A stretch of 64,000 bases of DNA, taken from Rossellomorea aquimaris. Its GTDB lineage: Bacteria > Bacillota > Bacilli > Bacillales > Bacillaceae_B. The stretch is from NCBI RefSeq assembly GCF_020171925.1, contig NZ_JAIVAR010000001.1, positions 558,001 through 622,000 of the forward strand, read 5' to 3'. The translations under genes and the position numbers were made by a program. Below the pieces are notes generated by a model. That model searched no databases. It was not told where the DNA came from and was given only the letters and a program-made list of their open reading frames with translations. Positions 15,310 through 23,567 of this stretch are shown piece by piece. Numbering within the stretch: the stretch's first letter is position 1; each line of letters begins with the position of its first letter.

Positions 15310-15426
15310 ATGAAAAAACTTAAGAACCTATTCATTATTACTAGCATAACTGCAATGGCGCTAGGCGGTATTGTTGTCATAAATTCTCCGGAAGAGGATT
15401 TTCCGCCATTCAGTGTGAAGCAATAG
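15310..15426 (+). CDS. Candidate NprX/Phr-like signalling peptide precursor, 38 aa
   Basis: A 38-codon frame with a perfect GGGAGGTG ribosome site 6 bases before ATG; the site abuts the stop of the NprR-like gene. The product has a basic start (KKLKNLF), a hydrophobic core (IITSITAMALGGIVVI) and a polar C-terminal tail SPEEDFPPFSVKQ. This is the layout of exported pheromone precursors whose C-terminus is cut to a 5-8 residue signal. Mature peptides of this class often lie at or near the C-terminal end. Position, orientation and layout support a receptor-peptide pair; the exact mature peptide is unknown. Confidence 0.75.
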   Translation: MKKLKNLFIITSITAMALGGIVVINSPEEDFPPFSVKQ

Positions 15427-15432
15427 TAATGG

Positions 15433-15468
15433 AAAAGACTGGTTTACGCTTCGTAAACCAGTCTTTTT
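15433..15468. terminator. Bidirectional terminator (peptide gene / DUF421 gene)
   Basis: Perfect stem AAAAGACTGGTTTACG / CGTAAACCAGTCTTTT with flanking A- and T-runs, between convergent genes. Confidence 0.92.
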
Positions 15469-16118
15469 CATTGCAGTTCCATAGGAGGGGCTATTTTGTG
15501 CTCTTTGCTGGAAATTTCTTCGAATAAGTCATTTCCACATTGTTTGTTGCCACTCGCAGTTGTGATGGAAGTAGCTTGCACGTGTTGGCCCGAGGTTGGG
15601 AGATTGCTGATCATCAGCCTGAGTGCATGAATCTCTTGTTTAATCATATTCAGTTCATTTTTCGTAGCCGGACTGTTTTCTTCATTAAGGATGATTCCTA
15701 CCTGTCCGTTCGGCTCTAGTGTAGCTTCTTGCACATCCAGAAATGTTCGAACTCCATTCTGCCTTAGTTTCATCTCCAGTTGATCGACTGTTAACCTTAA
15801 TTTTTTTAGTGTGTCGATTTGTAATTCCCCGTCTTTAATCAGTACCTTCGATCTTCCCGTAATGAAAGCTTCAAACCAATCTGCCTTGATTTGTACATAC
15901 TCTATAACAACAAGCGACACAACCAGAACCATCCCTACGAACAAGGTTGACCAAATATCCTTTCCCGCTATGGGTTGCACCAAAAGTGATCCGATCCCGA
16001 TCATGATCACTACCTGCGCCAGGGACATTTGTGAAATGGACTTCCTTCCTGCAATCCTTAACAGGAGAGTCCCTCCAATCACAACGAGGATGGCTTTCCA
16101 AATTAAATGTACATCCAT
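15468..16118 (-). CDS. DUF421 (YetF-type) membrane protein
   Basis: 216 residues from ATG at 16118; GTG at 16127 is also possible but stands too close to AAAGGA. Three N-terminal membrane helices (about 5-22, 32-50 and 58-75) precede the DUF421 cytoplasmic part. That part has GRSKVLIKDGELQIDTLKKLRLTVDQLEMKLRQNGV and ATLEPNGQVGIIL. The tail is longer and more polar than usual, with a few His and Cys. Bacillus paralogues (YetF, YdfS) are spore or envelope proteins of unclear function. Confidence 0.87.
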   Translation of the reverse strand: MDVHLIWKAILVVIGGTLLLRIAGRKSISQMSLAQVVIMIGIGSLLVQPIAGKDIWSTLFVGMVLVVSLVVIEYVQIKADWFEAFITGRSKVLIKDGELQIDTLKKLRLTVDQLEMKLRQNGVRTFLDVQEATLEPNGQVGIILNEENSPATKNELNMIKQEIHALRLMISNLPTSGQHVQATSITTASGNKQCGNDLFEEISSKEHKIAPPMELQ

Positions 16119-16233
16119 TCTCTTCACATCCTTTTTCTAGCTTTAGCTTTTTACCAAGGTAGGAAAATATCCGTGTAATAAATGGAAATCTTCTGAATAA
16201 AGGGGTATAGTGAACATAAGGGGGAATGAATAA

Positions 16234-17472
16234 ATGGATGGTCAATTCAAAGAGAACTTAGAGAGATATGCCGACCTCATCGTACAGGTTGGCTTGAATT
16301 TACAAAAAGATCAGGAACTATTGATCTCGGCACCGGTAACTGCATTTGAATTCGTAAGACTGATCACCGACAAGGCGTACGATGCTGGAGCCCTTCATGT
16401 AATGGCAGATTTCCATGATGAGGAATTAAGGAAAATTCGCCTTGAAAAGTCGAGTGAGGAAGGTTTGAAGGTATTTCCACACTGGAAACAAAGAGGATAT
16501 ACAGAGATGGCAGAGAATAATGTGGCATTATTAAACCTTGCCGCTCCTAATCCTTCCTTATTAAGGGATATAGATCCTGCAAGGGTTGCAATCCTAAATA
16601 GAGTATCCGCTGAAGCGTCTAAAGAATTCTCGGCTTATATCGGTGGCGGAAAAATCAGTTGGCTCATTGCCGCATACCCGACCCGTGAATGGGCTGAAAG
16701 TGTATTCCCTGATTCAGACAATGCAGTTGAGAAGCTTTGGGACAGCATCTTTTACACTACACGAACTGATCGGGACCAGACGGTGGAGCGTTGGGAGCAG
16801 CATATTACGGGGCTGAATGAAAAAGCCCGCCTTTTAAACGAAGGGAATTATAAGAAACTTCACTATAAAGGGCCTGGAACGGACTTGACGATAGGCTTCC
16901 ATCCCGAGACAAGGTGGATCAGCGCCCAATTCACGAACGATAAAGGAGTACCTTTCGTACCGAATCTTCCTACTGAAGAGGTATTTACCATACCTGATCG
17001 AGCAAAGGTAAATGGAGTGGTCACTTCAACGAAGCCACTAAATTACGGCGGAACGTTGATAAAAGATTTCTCACTTACTTTCAAGGATGGAAAAGTGGTG
17101 GACTTCTCGGCTCGCGAAGGATATGAAACGCTTAAGAATCTCCTCGATACAGATGAAGGTGCCTCTTATCTAGGAGAAGTCGCACTGGTCCCTCACGACT
17201 CCCCTATTTCGAATACAAACATCATCTTTAATAATACATTGTTTGATGAAAATGCCTCCTGCCACATCGCGCTTGGCAGAGCTTTAACGGTTTGTGTTGA
17301 AAACGGTAAGGAAATGAGCAATGAAGATCTTCAATCGATCGGATTCAACGAAAGCATGGTGCATGTTGACTTCATGATTGGCTCGAATGAGCTGAATATC
17401 GACGGAGAGCGGGAAGACGGGACATTAGAGCCCATATTCCGAAATGGCGATTGGGTAGTTGCCTCTAACTGA
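16234..17472 (+). CDS. ampS: M29-family metallo-aminopeptidase
   Basis: 412 residues, standard for AmpS/aminopeptidase T. Conserved segments include LVQ-type N-terminal helix, WLIAAYPTREWAE, the metal-ligand region NLPTEEVFTIPD, GEVALVPHDSPIS, and ENASCHIALGRA and VHVDFMIGS near the C-terminus, which supply Glu, His and Asp ligands. It removes N-terminal residues from peptides in the cytoplasm using a dinuclear metal centre. ATG follows AAGGGGG. It stands alone with a good terminator. Confidence 0.93.
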   Translation: MDGQFKENLERYADLIVQVGLNLQKDQELLISAPVTAFEFVRLITDKAYDAGALHVMADFHDEELRKIRLEKSSEEGLKVFPHWKQRGYTEMAENNVALLNLAAPNPSLLRDIDPARVAILNRVSAEASKEFSAYIGGGKISWLIAAYPTREWAESVFPDSDNAVEKLWDSIFYTTRTDRDQTVERWEQHITGLNEKARLLNEGNYKKLHYKGPGTDLTIGFHPETRWISAQFTNDKGVPFVPNLPTEEVFTIPDRAKVNGVVTSTKPLNYGGTLIKDFSLTFKDGKVVDFSAREGYETLKNLLDTDEGASYLGEVALVPHDSPISNTNIIFNNTLFDENASCHIALGRALTVCVENGKEMSNEDLQSIGFNESMVHVDFMIGSNELNIDGEREDGTLEPIFRNGDWVVASN

Positions 17473-17495
17473 AAATAGCTACTATACGGAAAAGA

Positions 17496-17537
17496 ACATC
17501 CGAACATCATTCAATGAATGAGTTCGGATGTTTTTTT
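17496..17537 (+). terminator. Terminator of the aminopeptidase gene
   Basis: Stem ACATCCGAAC / GTTCGGATGT followed by a T-run. Confidence 0.88.
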
Positions 17538-17690
17538 GCTTAAACACCTATGTCACGTTCCCAACTCCAGTGTCTTATTTTCCCTTCCATAAATTACATA
17601 CAATATGACAAATAAATTTCTTTTATAACATTTTCAATACCGTCCCTATCGCTTACAATATAAATATAGTATGTAAAGGAGCGATTTCTC

Positions 17691-18530
17691 TTGTCTCACT
17701 TCACGAAAAAAATGACATTATTTTTGAGTGGCCTCATCTTGGTGTCTTTCTTTGCAATTACGGCCATTTTCAGAACTTCAAATGTTCAATCCAGCGAAAA
17801 ACCGCTGTCTGCCGTTGAACGTTATCCATCCGTGTTCGTCCACGGTTATAAAGGGACATACAATTCTTTCCGAACAATGCTCGACCGCTTTGAAAATCAT
17901 CATGGCTGGGGAAAGAAAACGTTAGAGATTTATATATCCGAAGATGGAAGTACCTCCTACAAGGGAACGATCCCTGACGATCCCACTTCTCCCCCGCTTG
18001 TGCAAGTAGTATTTGAGGATAATCGGGCAACGATCGATAAACAAGCCGTCTGGTTGGAGAACGCCTTTAAACTTCTATATCACCGATTCGGGGTCAATGA
18101 TGTTAATTTGATTGGTCATTCCATGGGTGGCCTTGCTTCAACCAAATATCTGGAAAATGCACATGGTAAGGACTTTCTCCCAAGAACGCATAAATTCATC
18201 TCAATCGCTACCCCATTTCAAGGAGTCACCAAAGACTCGTATGACCAGATCAACACCGGACCTGCCGTAATTGATTTAAAGCCTGGTTCGAAAGCAATTG
18301 AACATTTATATCATAATCGCCATCTTATCGATCCTTCTATCAGCGTGTTATCGATAGCAGGCTCGGGAGACGATGTAGTGAACGTTCGGAGTGCGCTGGC
18401 AAGCGAGAAGATATTTGACCGCAATGAGTTCATGTCGAAGATCGTGTATGACCCAACCATCTCTCATAGCGGACTTCACGAAACCATTAAAGTAGACCGC
18501 CTTGTTGGTGACTTCCTTTGGGGAAAATAA
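17691..18530 (+). CDS. DUF915 alpha/beta hydrolase, secreted or membrane-anchored
   Basis: 279 residues from TTG at 17691, with AAAGGAG upstream. An N-terminal hydrophobic segment (about 8-26, TLFLSGLILVSFFAITAIF) is a signal anchor. The alpha/beta hydrolase domain then shows FVHGYKGTYNSF (oxyanion region), the nucleophile elbow GHSMGG, an acidic residue in GSGDDVVNV, and SHSGLHE with the catalytic histidine. This pattern fits the DUF915 cell-surface hydrolase family. The substrate is unknown; an esterase or lipase-like role is plausible. Confidence 0.87.
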   Translation: MSHFTKKMTLFLSGLILVSFFAITAIFRTSNVQSSEKPLSAVERYPSVFVHGYKGTYNSFRTMLDRFENHHGWGKKTLEIYISEDGSTSYKGTIPDDPTSPPLVQVVFEDNRATIDKQAVWLENAFKLLYHRFGVNDVNLIGHSMGGLASTKYLENAHGKDFLPRTHKFISIATPFQGVTKDSYDQINTGPAVIDLKPGSKAIEHLYHNRHLIDPSISVLSIAGSGDDVVNVRSALASEKIFDRNEFMSKIVYDPTISHSGLHETIKVDRLVGDFLWGK

Positions 18531-18540
18531 ACGCCGTTCA

Positions 18541-18573
18541 ACTCTTACCTTTAAAAAGGGTAAGAGTTTTTTT
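18541..18573 (+). terminator. Terminator of the DUF915 hydrolase gene
   Basis: Stem ACTCTTACC / GGTAAGAGT with T-run. Confidence 0.88.
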
Positions 18574-18671
18574 GTTACTTCCCTCTTGCATGAAATGATG
18601 CGTTCTTTCTTATATCTATTGCGTTATACAATAAGAAGCTCTATACTACACAAGACTAAGGTGATGTAAGG

Positions 18672-19874
18672 ATGAATGATATGACAACGGAAATAACGAT
18701 AAAAGCAAATCCAAAATTTATTAAAACCTTTCAGAAGGGTTTCCCCTTACTTAACAATGACAATGTAACTGCTAATCTGGACAACCACCAAGAAGGCACG
18801 ATTCTGAATCTAGTCGACTCACATCACAGATTCATTGCCAAAGGATATTATGGTAAACAAAATAAAGGAATCGGCTGGCTAGTAAGTTGGAAGGAACACG
18901 AAGCGATCGATCAGGAATTCTTCAACCGAAAGTTTCAGCAGGCAGTCAATCAGCGCCTCCACTTCTTCTATGATGAAGAAACGACTGCGTTTCGCGTGTT
19001 CAATAGTGAAGGTGACGGGTTCGGAGGGATCACCCTTGATTACTTCAATGGATATTACCTGATTCAATGGTATAGTCAAGGTGCTTATTCTTTCAAAGAT
19101 GAAATCATACGTGCGATCAGGGAACTGCCTAACTATAAAGGTCTATATCAGAAAAAGCGATTTGCTGTAGAAGGAAAATATATGGAAGAAGATGACTTCG
19201 TCCATGGTGAACGTCCTTCCTTCCCTCTTCTAGTCAAGGAAAATGGCACCTCCTTCGCCATCTATCTGAATGATGGGGCAATGGTAGGGGTATTCCTTGA
19301 CCAAAGGGAAGTTCGAAAGCTGATCCGTGATAAATATGCAGATGGTAAGCGCGTACTTAATACATTTTCATATACTGGGGCGTTTTCAGTATTTGCGGCT
19401 CTTGGAGGAGCGACTGAGACAACAAGTGTAGACCTTGCCAATCGAAGCTTGAGCAAGACGATCGAACAATTCAGCATCAATGGAATTGATTATGAAGCCC
19501 AGAATATCATCGTTGAGGATGTATTCAATTATTTCAAGTTTGCAGTCAAGAAAGAATTGTCATTTGACATGGTGATTCTCGATCCACCCAGCTTCGCGCG
19601 TTCAAAGAAACATACCTTCTCAGCTTCAAAGGATTATAAAGATCTGCTGAAAGAAGCCATCTCGATCACCGAGAAAGATGGATTGATTGTGGCATCGACG
19701 AACTGCAGTACATTCGATATGAAGAAGTTCAAGGGGTTCATCGATAAAGCTTTCAAGGAAATCGGGGGCTCCTACAAGCTGCTGGAGGAATTCACTCTTC
19801 CAGAAGATTTTAAGACCATCAATCAATATAAACAGGGTGACTACTTGAAAGTCGTATTTATAAAAAAGCAATAA
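18672..19874 (+). CDS. ywbD: Class I SAM-dependent rRNA (cytosine-C5) methyltransferase, RlmI/YwbD type
   Basis: 400 residues. An N-terminal PUA-like domain (about 1-80, NLVDSHHRFIAKGYY) and an EEHD-type central part (DYFNGYYLIQWYSQG) precede the Rossmann methyltransferase. The latter has the SAM loop NTFSYTGAFSVFAALGGA, acidic ribose-binding SVDLANRSL, and the DPPSFAR motif with TNCSTF near the end. It probably methylates a cytosine in 23S rRNA, as does RlmI. ATG follows AAGGTGATG-TAAGG. Single-gene unit. Confidence 0.9.
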   Translation: MNDMTTEITIKANPKFIKTFQKGFPLLNNDNVTANLDNHQEGTILNLVDSHHRFIAKGYYGKQNKGIGWLVSWKEHEAIDQEFFNRKFQQAVNQRLHFFYDEETTAFRVFNSEGDGFGGITLDYFNGYYLIQWYSQGAYSFKDEIIRAIRELPNYKGLYQKKRFAVEGKYMEEDDFVHGERPSFPLLVKENGTSFAIYLNDGAMVGVFLDQREVRKLIRDKYADGKRVLNTFSYTGAFSVFAALGGATETTSVDLANRSLSKTIEQFSINGIDYEAQNIIVEDVFNYFKFAVKKELSFDMVILDPPSFARSKKHTFSASKDYKDLLKEAISITEKDGLIVASTNCSTFDMKKFKGFIDKAFKEIGGSYKLLEEFTLPEDFKTINQYKQGDYLKVVFIKKQ

Positions 19875-19885
19875 AATGACAAACA

Positions 19886-19913
19886 GGGAAGTTTCGATTG
19901 AAACTTCCCTTTT
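19886..19913 (+). terminator. Terminator of the methyltransferase gene
   Basis: Perfect 10-bp stem GGGAAGTTTC / GAAACTTCCC, GATT loop, then TTTT. Confidence 0.88.
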
Positions 19914-20050
19914 GTGACCTCTCCTCCCCCATGTAAAATACTACATAATTGGGTATACTCCATTACAAGTATGGTTCTTTAAAGTCGGGTCGTTTCATCA
20001 TTCTTTTCTGTAAGAATCAAATGAGGAAAAAACAGGAGATTTCCTACTCC

Positions 20051-20082
20051 GAAATAATGACAGAATAGTCTGTCATTATTTC
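20051..20082. repeat. 14-bp perfect inverted repeat upstream of the HAD phosphatase gene
   Basis: GAAATAATGACAGA and TCTGTCATTATTTC flank a 4-base ATAG loop. There is no T-run. It lies 68 bases before the gmhB-like start, so it may be an operator or a leader hairpin. Confidence 0.7.
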
Positions 20083-20149
20083 CTTGGAAACCGCAGGATG
20101 TGACAAAGTGACTATTCGTGTGTAGAAATCAATCGAATAAGGGGTGTAA

Positions 20150-20686
20150 ATGTTGAATAGAGCAATATTTCTTGACCGAGACGGCGTCATTAACGAAGTA
20201 AAGACGAAGCGAGTGAAGTTCGTAAACAAACCTGAACAATTTTATTTCCTGGAAGGTGTTAAAGAAGCGGTTAAACTTCTAACTGACGAAGGATTCCAAT
20301 TATTCGTCGTGACTAACCAAGGAGGTGTTGGCCTTGGATATCTAACACATGAACAGTTGGAAACAATCCATGATTATATGGTGGCAGAACTCGAAATTGC
20401 AGGCGGGAAAATCCATGAGGTGTCATGCTGTACCCATAAACCACATGAAGGGTGCTCGTGCAGGAAGCCTGAACCTGGAATGCTCCTGGATCTTTCGGAA
20501 AGGTACGATTTAGACCTTTCTTCTTCTTATATGATAGGCGATAGGGAACCTGATATAGAGGCAGGTCGTAAAGCGGGGTGCAAAACAATCCTGATTGTCG
20601 AATCCCCCTCCCCTCTTTATGATGCCGATCATGTATTCAGTAATTTACTTGAAGCAGCAAGCTATCTCGTTTCCAAGTCAGGATGA
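20150..20686 (+). CDS. HAD-IIIA phosphatase, GmhB-like (D,D-heptose 1,7-bisphosphate phosphatase family)
   Basis: 178 residues. HAD motif I FLDRDGVINE (Asp9, Asp11), motif II VVTNQGGVG, lysine in CRKPEPGML, and motif IV MIGDREPDIEAGRKAG are all present. The zinc-binding loop CCTHKPHEGCSCRKP is characteristic of GmhB-type enzymes. In organisms with heptose pathways it dephosphorylates heptose bisphosphate; no heptose genes are nearby, so another sugar phosphate is possible. ATG follows AAGGGGTG. A perfect inverted repeat lies in the upstream region. Confidence 0.88.
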   Translation: MLNRAIFLDRDGVINEVKTKRVKFVNKPEQFYFLEGVKEAVKLLTDEGFQLFVVTNQGGVGLGYLTHEQLETIHDYMVAELEIAGGKIHEVSCCTHKPHEGCSCRKPEPGMLLDLSERYDLDLSSSYMIGDREPDIEAGRKAGCKTILIVESPSPLYDADHVFSNLLEAASYLVSKSG

Positions 20687-20819
20687 TAGGCTTCAATCGA
20701 TTTCTAAGACCGGAATCAATAACAGGTCCTTCCCTGTTGGTTACCCGTTTTATCGATTTTCAAATAGGGAATTCTATGTTAGAGTACTATGGAACTAGCT
20801 CATAAGGGAGGGAATCCGT

Positions 20820-22733
20820 TTGGAACAACATGAACTATTGGAGATTGTGAAAAATGCATATCCTTTTGATGTGCTTAATGATGAACAACTGCACTATATC
20901 ATCTCCGGTTCTACATACACAACGTTCAAAAAAGGGGAATTCCTTTTTCATGAAGATGAAACGGTTGAAGAACTTGATATTTATTTTCTTGTGTCCGGTC
21001 TTGCCAAAAACGTCCTTCACCGATCCAGTGGAAAGCAGTATTCCTTAAGATTCTATTATCCCGGGGATTTAATCGGGATTATGATCATGCTGACGAGTGG
21101 GGAAATGACGTTTTCGGTACAGGCAATAGAAGATTGCAATGTATTCCGAATCCAAAAAAGCAGGCTTTTGGATGTCATGACAAAAAACAATGACTTTTCT
21201 AAAATCATCTTTGAAAGTATCGGGAATCGCATGAAGACCCTTTATGATGAAATTAAATCCAAATCCTCGGATAAAGATGATGAGAATATTAACCTTTTCC
21301 GTACAAAGGTGCATAATTTAATGGATTCCCCTTCTTTTATCAAAGAAGAAGATACCATCCTTCTTGCTGCGGAACGAATGAAAGAAAGAGATACATACGG
21401 ATTGGTTGTCGTCGACTCAGACGGGAAGATGAAGGGAATCCTGACCCAGAGGGAAATCTTATCCTATCTCACCGACCCAAGTGCTTCTGAGAAAGTAAGG
21501 GATTGGATGAAGCGGAATCCATTTTGGATACGTGATGAATCATTCGCATACGAAGCCTTATCCTACTTCAAGCATGAGGAAGTCGATTTTGTTCCCATCA
21601 TACGGAATGATGCAGTCGTAGGAGTGTTGACGAGTACTTCTTTCCTGAATATCCAGGACTCAAATTATCTCGATCTTTCCTACCGCATACAAAAGGCTGT
21701 CAAAATTGAAGAGCTCGTGCAACTTGCAACGGTGAAGAGCGAGACATTCCAACAATTCATTGGAGATCTTCTTTCACAAGACAGCCTTGGATATGATGTA
21801 TGTGAAGTCATCAGCAACTACAACGACAGGCTTCACCGTAAGATCATCCAGTTGACTGAGAAAGAAATGCGCCAGGAAGGATACGGCCGCGCCCCTATCA
21901 ATTATTGCTTCATCGTCATGGGAAGCCAGGGTCGCAGTGAACAGGGCTTCCACACCGACCAGGATAACGGCATCATTCTGGATGATTATAACCATTTATC
22001 AGATACAAAGAAAGTAGACTTGTATTTCCAAGCGTTCACCGAGAAACTGAACCATAAACTGGCTGCCTGCGGGTTTCCGGAATGTACAGGTGGAATCATG
22101 GCCAAAGAGCAGAAATGGAAACGCTCATACACTGATTGGAAGAAAGCCATTGATGAATGGCTACACGAAATGGATGCGCAGGAAGTACAAAATACAACGA
22201 TGTTCTACGACTTCCGGCCCATCTATGGGGATTATTCGATTGCTGAAGAAATCCGCAATTACCTGGCGGAGAAATCAAAGCGCTCCCTCAACATGCAACA
22301 GCTTCTGAGAAAAGATGCGCTCCGCTTCAAGCTTCCGGTCGGACCGCTCGGCCGGGTCAATTTGAAACCGAAAAATCACCTGTTCAACATAAAAAAGTCC
22401 GGTCTCTTGCAAATTGTCAACATGATCAGGATTCACTGTGTAAAGTATGGTGTGAAAGAAGTCAATACAATCAAAAGAGTAAATGCACTCAAGAACATGC
22501 AGGCTTTTCATCCGAGGGATGCTGAAAATGTAAAGATGGCCATGCATATTCTCTTGACTCTTCGTACCAAACAGAATTTGAAGGAGCTTTCAGAAGGTAA
22601 GCAGCTCAGTAATGATATTGACGTCCGCAATTTATCAAAGGAAGAGCGACAAAGACTTAAGGAAGCCATCCAAATTGCGAACCGCTTACAGCAAGTGATG
22701 GAAATAAGCTTTAATAGAAATCGGGTGGTTTGA
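20820..22733 (+). CDS. cNMP-binding/CBS/DUF294 nucleotidyltransferase-like signalling protein
   Basis: 637 residues from TTG after GGGAGGG. Domains in order: a cyclic-nucleotide-binding-like beta roll (about 1-130, YSLRFYYPGDLIGIM), two CBS motifs (about 155-275), a DUF294 nucleotidyltransferase-like domain (about 300-450, GSQGRSEQGFHTDQDNG), and a DUF294 C-terminal helical domain. The GS-x(10)-D-x-D arrangement resembles GlnD-type uridylyltransferases, suggesting nucleotidyl transfer or sensing. The target is unknown. The downstream exonuclease gene overlaps its stop (TGATG), showing translational coupling. Confidence 0.92.
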   Translation: MEQHELLEIVKNAYPFDVLNDEQLHYIISGSTYTTFKKGEFLFHEDETVEELDIYFLVSGLAKNVLHRSSGKQYSLRFYYPGDLIGIMIMLTSGEMTFSVQAIEDCNVFRIQKSRLLDVMTKNNDFSKIIFESIGNRMKTLYDEIKSKSSDKDDENINLFRTKVHNLMDSPSFIKEEDTILLAAERMKERDTYGLVVVDSDGKMKGILTQREILSYLTDPSASEKVRDWMKRNPFWIRDESFAYEALSYFKHEEVDFVPIIRNDAVVGVLTSTSFLNIQDSNYLDLSYRIQKAVKIEELVQLATVKSETFQQFIGDLLSQDSLGYDVCEVISNYNDRLHRKIIQLTEKEMRQEGYGRAPINYCFIVMGSQGRSEQGFHTDQDNGIILDDYNHLSDTKKVDLYFQAFTEKLNHKLAACGFPECTGGIMAKEQKWKRSYTDWKKAIDEWLHEMDAQEVQNTTMFYDFRPIYGDYSIAEEIRNYLAEKSKRSLNMQQLLRKDALRFKLPVGPLGRVNLKPKNHLFNIKKSGLLQIVNMIRIHCVKYGVKEVNTIKRVNALKNMQAFHPRDAENVKMAMHILLTLRTKQNLKELSEGKQLSNDIDVRNLSKEERQRLKEAIQIANRLQQVMEISFNRNRVV

Positions 22734-23473
22734 TGAATGATATTGGAATCAATGTCGGATATCGCATCCTGAAATATTATTTATGGCAGCAATTCTTCTT
22801 CCGCTCTCAAGTCAAGGTGGAAAAAGCAAAACCGTCCTATTACAAAGTCGCCACTGCTTTGAAAGAGTTTGAAGAAGAAAAGCCAATCCATCAACAGAAA
22901 CACTTATACGATTGCACATTCACCATATTTGATTTAGAAACAACCGGTTTTTTTCCTGAAGTCGGAGATGAAATCATTTCAATCGGGGCAGTGAAAGTGG
23001 CACGTGGTGAAATACAAGAAAAGGATACCTTCTATAAAGTCATCGATCCCCTTCAGACTGTTTCAATGAAAACGAAAAAGTTCACGGGTCTGAAAAGGAA
23101 GGATTTCAAGAATGGCGTGACCCTGCCAGTAGGCATTAAACACTTCCTTGAATTCAGTATGGGGACGATTCTCGTGGCACACCCTGCAAGCTTCGATATC
23201 AATTTTCTTCAAAGAAGATTGAAAAAATGGGAGTTACCGCCCTTCCAACCCGAATACATTGATTCATTCTCTCTGGCAAATGCATTGCTAGAACGAGACG
23301 ACAGTTATTTGGATGCAATGGTGAAGGAATTTGCTATTGAGAAAAGGACAAGACACCATGCCCTGAATGACGCCATCATGACGGCTGAGATTTTTGAAAG
23401 ACTGCTAAAGATTTGTTACGAACAAGAGGTTCATACGATTCAAGCATTACATGAGTTCGTTGACGCTGAGTGA
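22733..23473 (+). CDS. DEDDh 3'-5' exonuclease (PolC/epsilon type)
   Basis: 246 residues from ATG at 22733, overlapping the upstream stop codon by one base. After a 60-residue N-terminal stretch comes the exonuclease domain: Exo I FDLETTGFFPEVGDEI, Exo II in AHPASFDINFL, and Exo III with RHHALNDAIMTAEIF (the DEDDh histidine and aspartate). Pairing of a DUF294 protein with an epsilon-type exonuclease is seen in other bacteria, but the joint function is not known. It may act in DNA repair or nucleotide metabolism. Confidence 0.9.
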   Translation: MNDIGINVGYRILKYYLWQQFFFRSQVKVEKAKPSYYKVATALKEFEEEKPIHQQKHLYDCTFTIFDLETTGFFPEVGDEIISIGAVKVARGEIQEKDTFYKVIDPLQTVSMKTKKFTGLKRKDFKNGVTLPVGIKHFLEFSMGTILVAHPASFDINFLQRRLKKWELPPFQPEYIDSFSLANALLERDDSYLDAMVKEFAIEKRTRHHALNDAIMTAEIFERLLKICYEQEVHTIQALHEFVDAE

Positions 23474-23512
23474 AGCTTTGGACAGTGGGATGACTCAAGA
23501 AAATAAATAAAC

Positions 23513-23556
23513 AAAAAAGGACTCATGGGGTTGTTACCTCCCATGAGTCCTTTTTG
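23513..23556. terminator. Bidirectional terminator (exonuclease / proA)
   Basis: Stem AAAAGGACTCATGGG / CCCATGAGTCCTTTTT with A- and T-runs between convergent genes. Confidence 0.92.
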
Positions 23557-23567
23557 TTTCAATGTGA

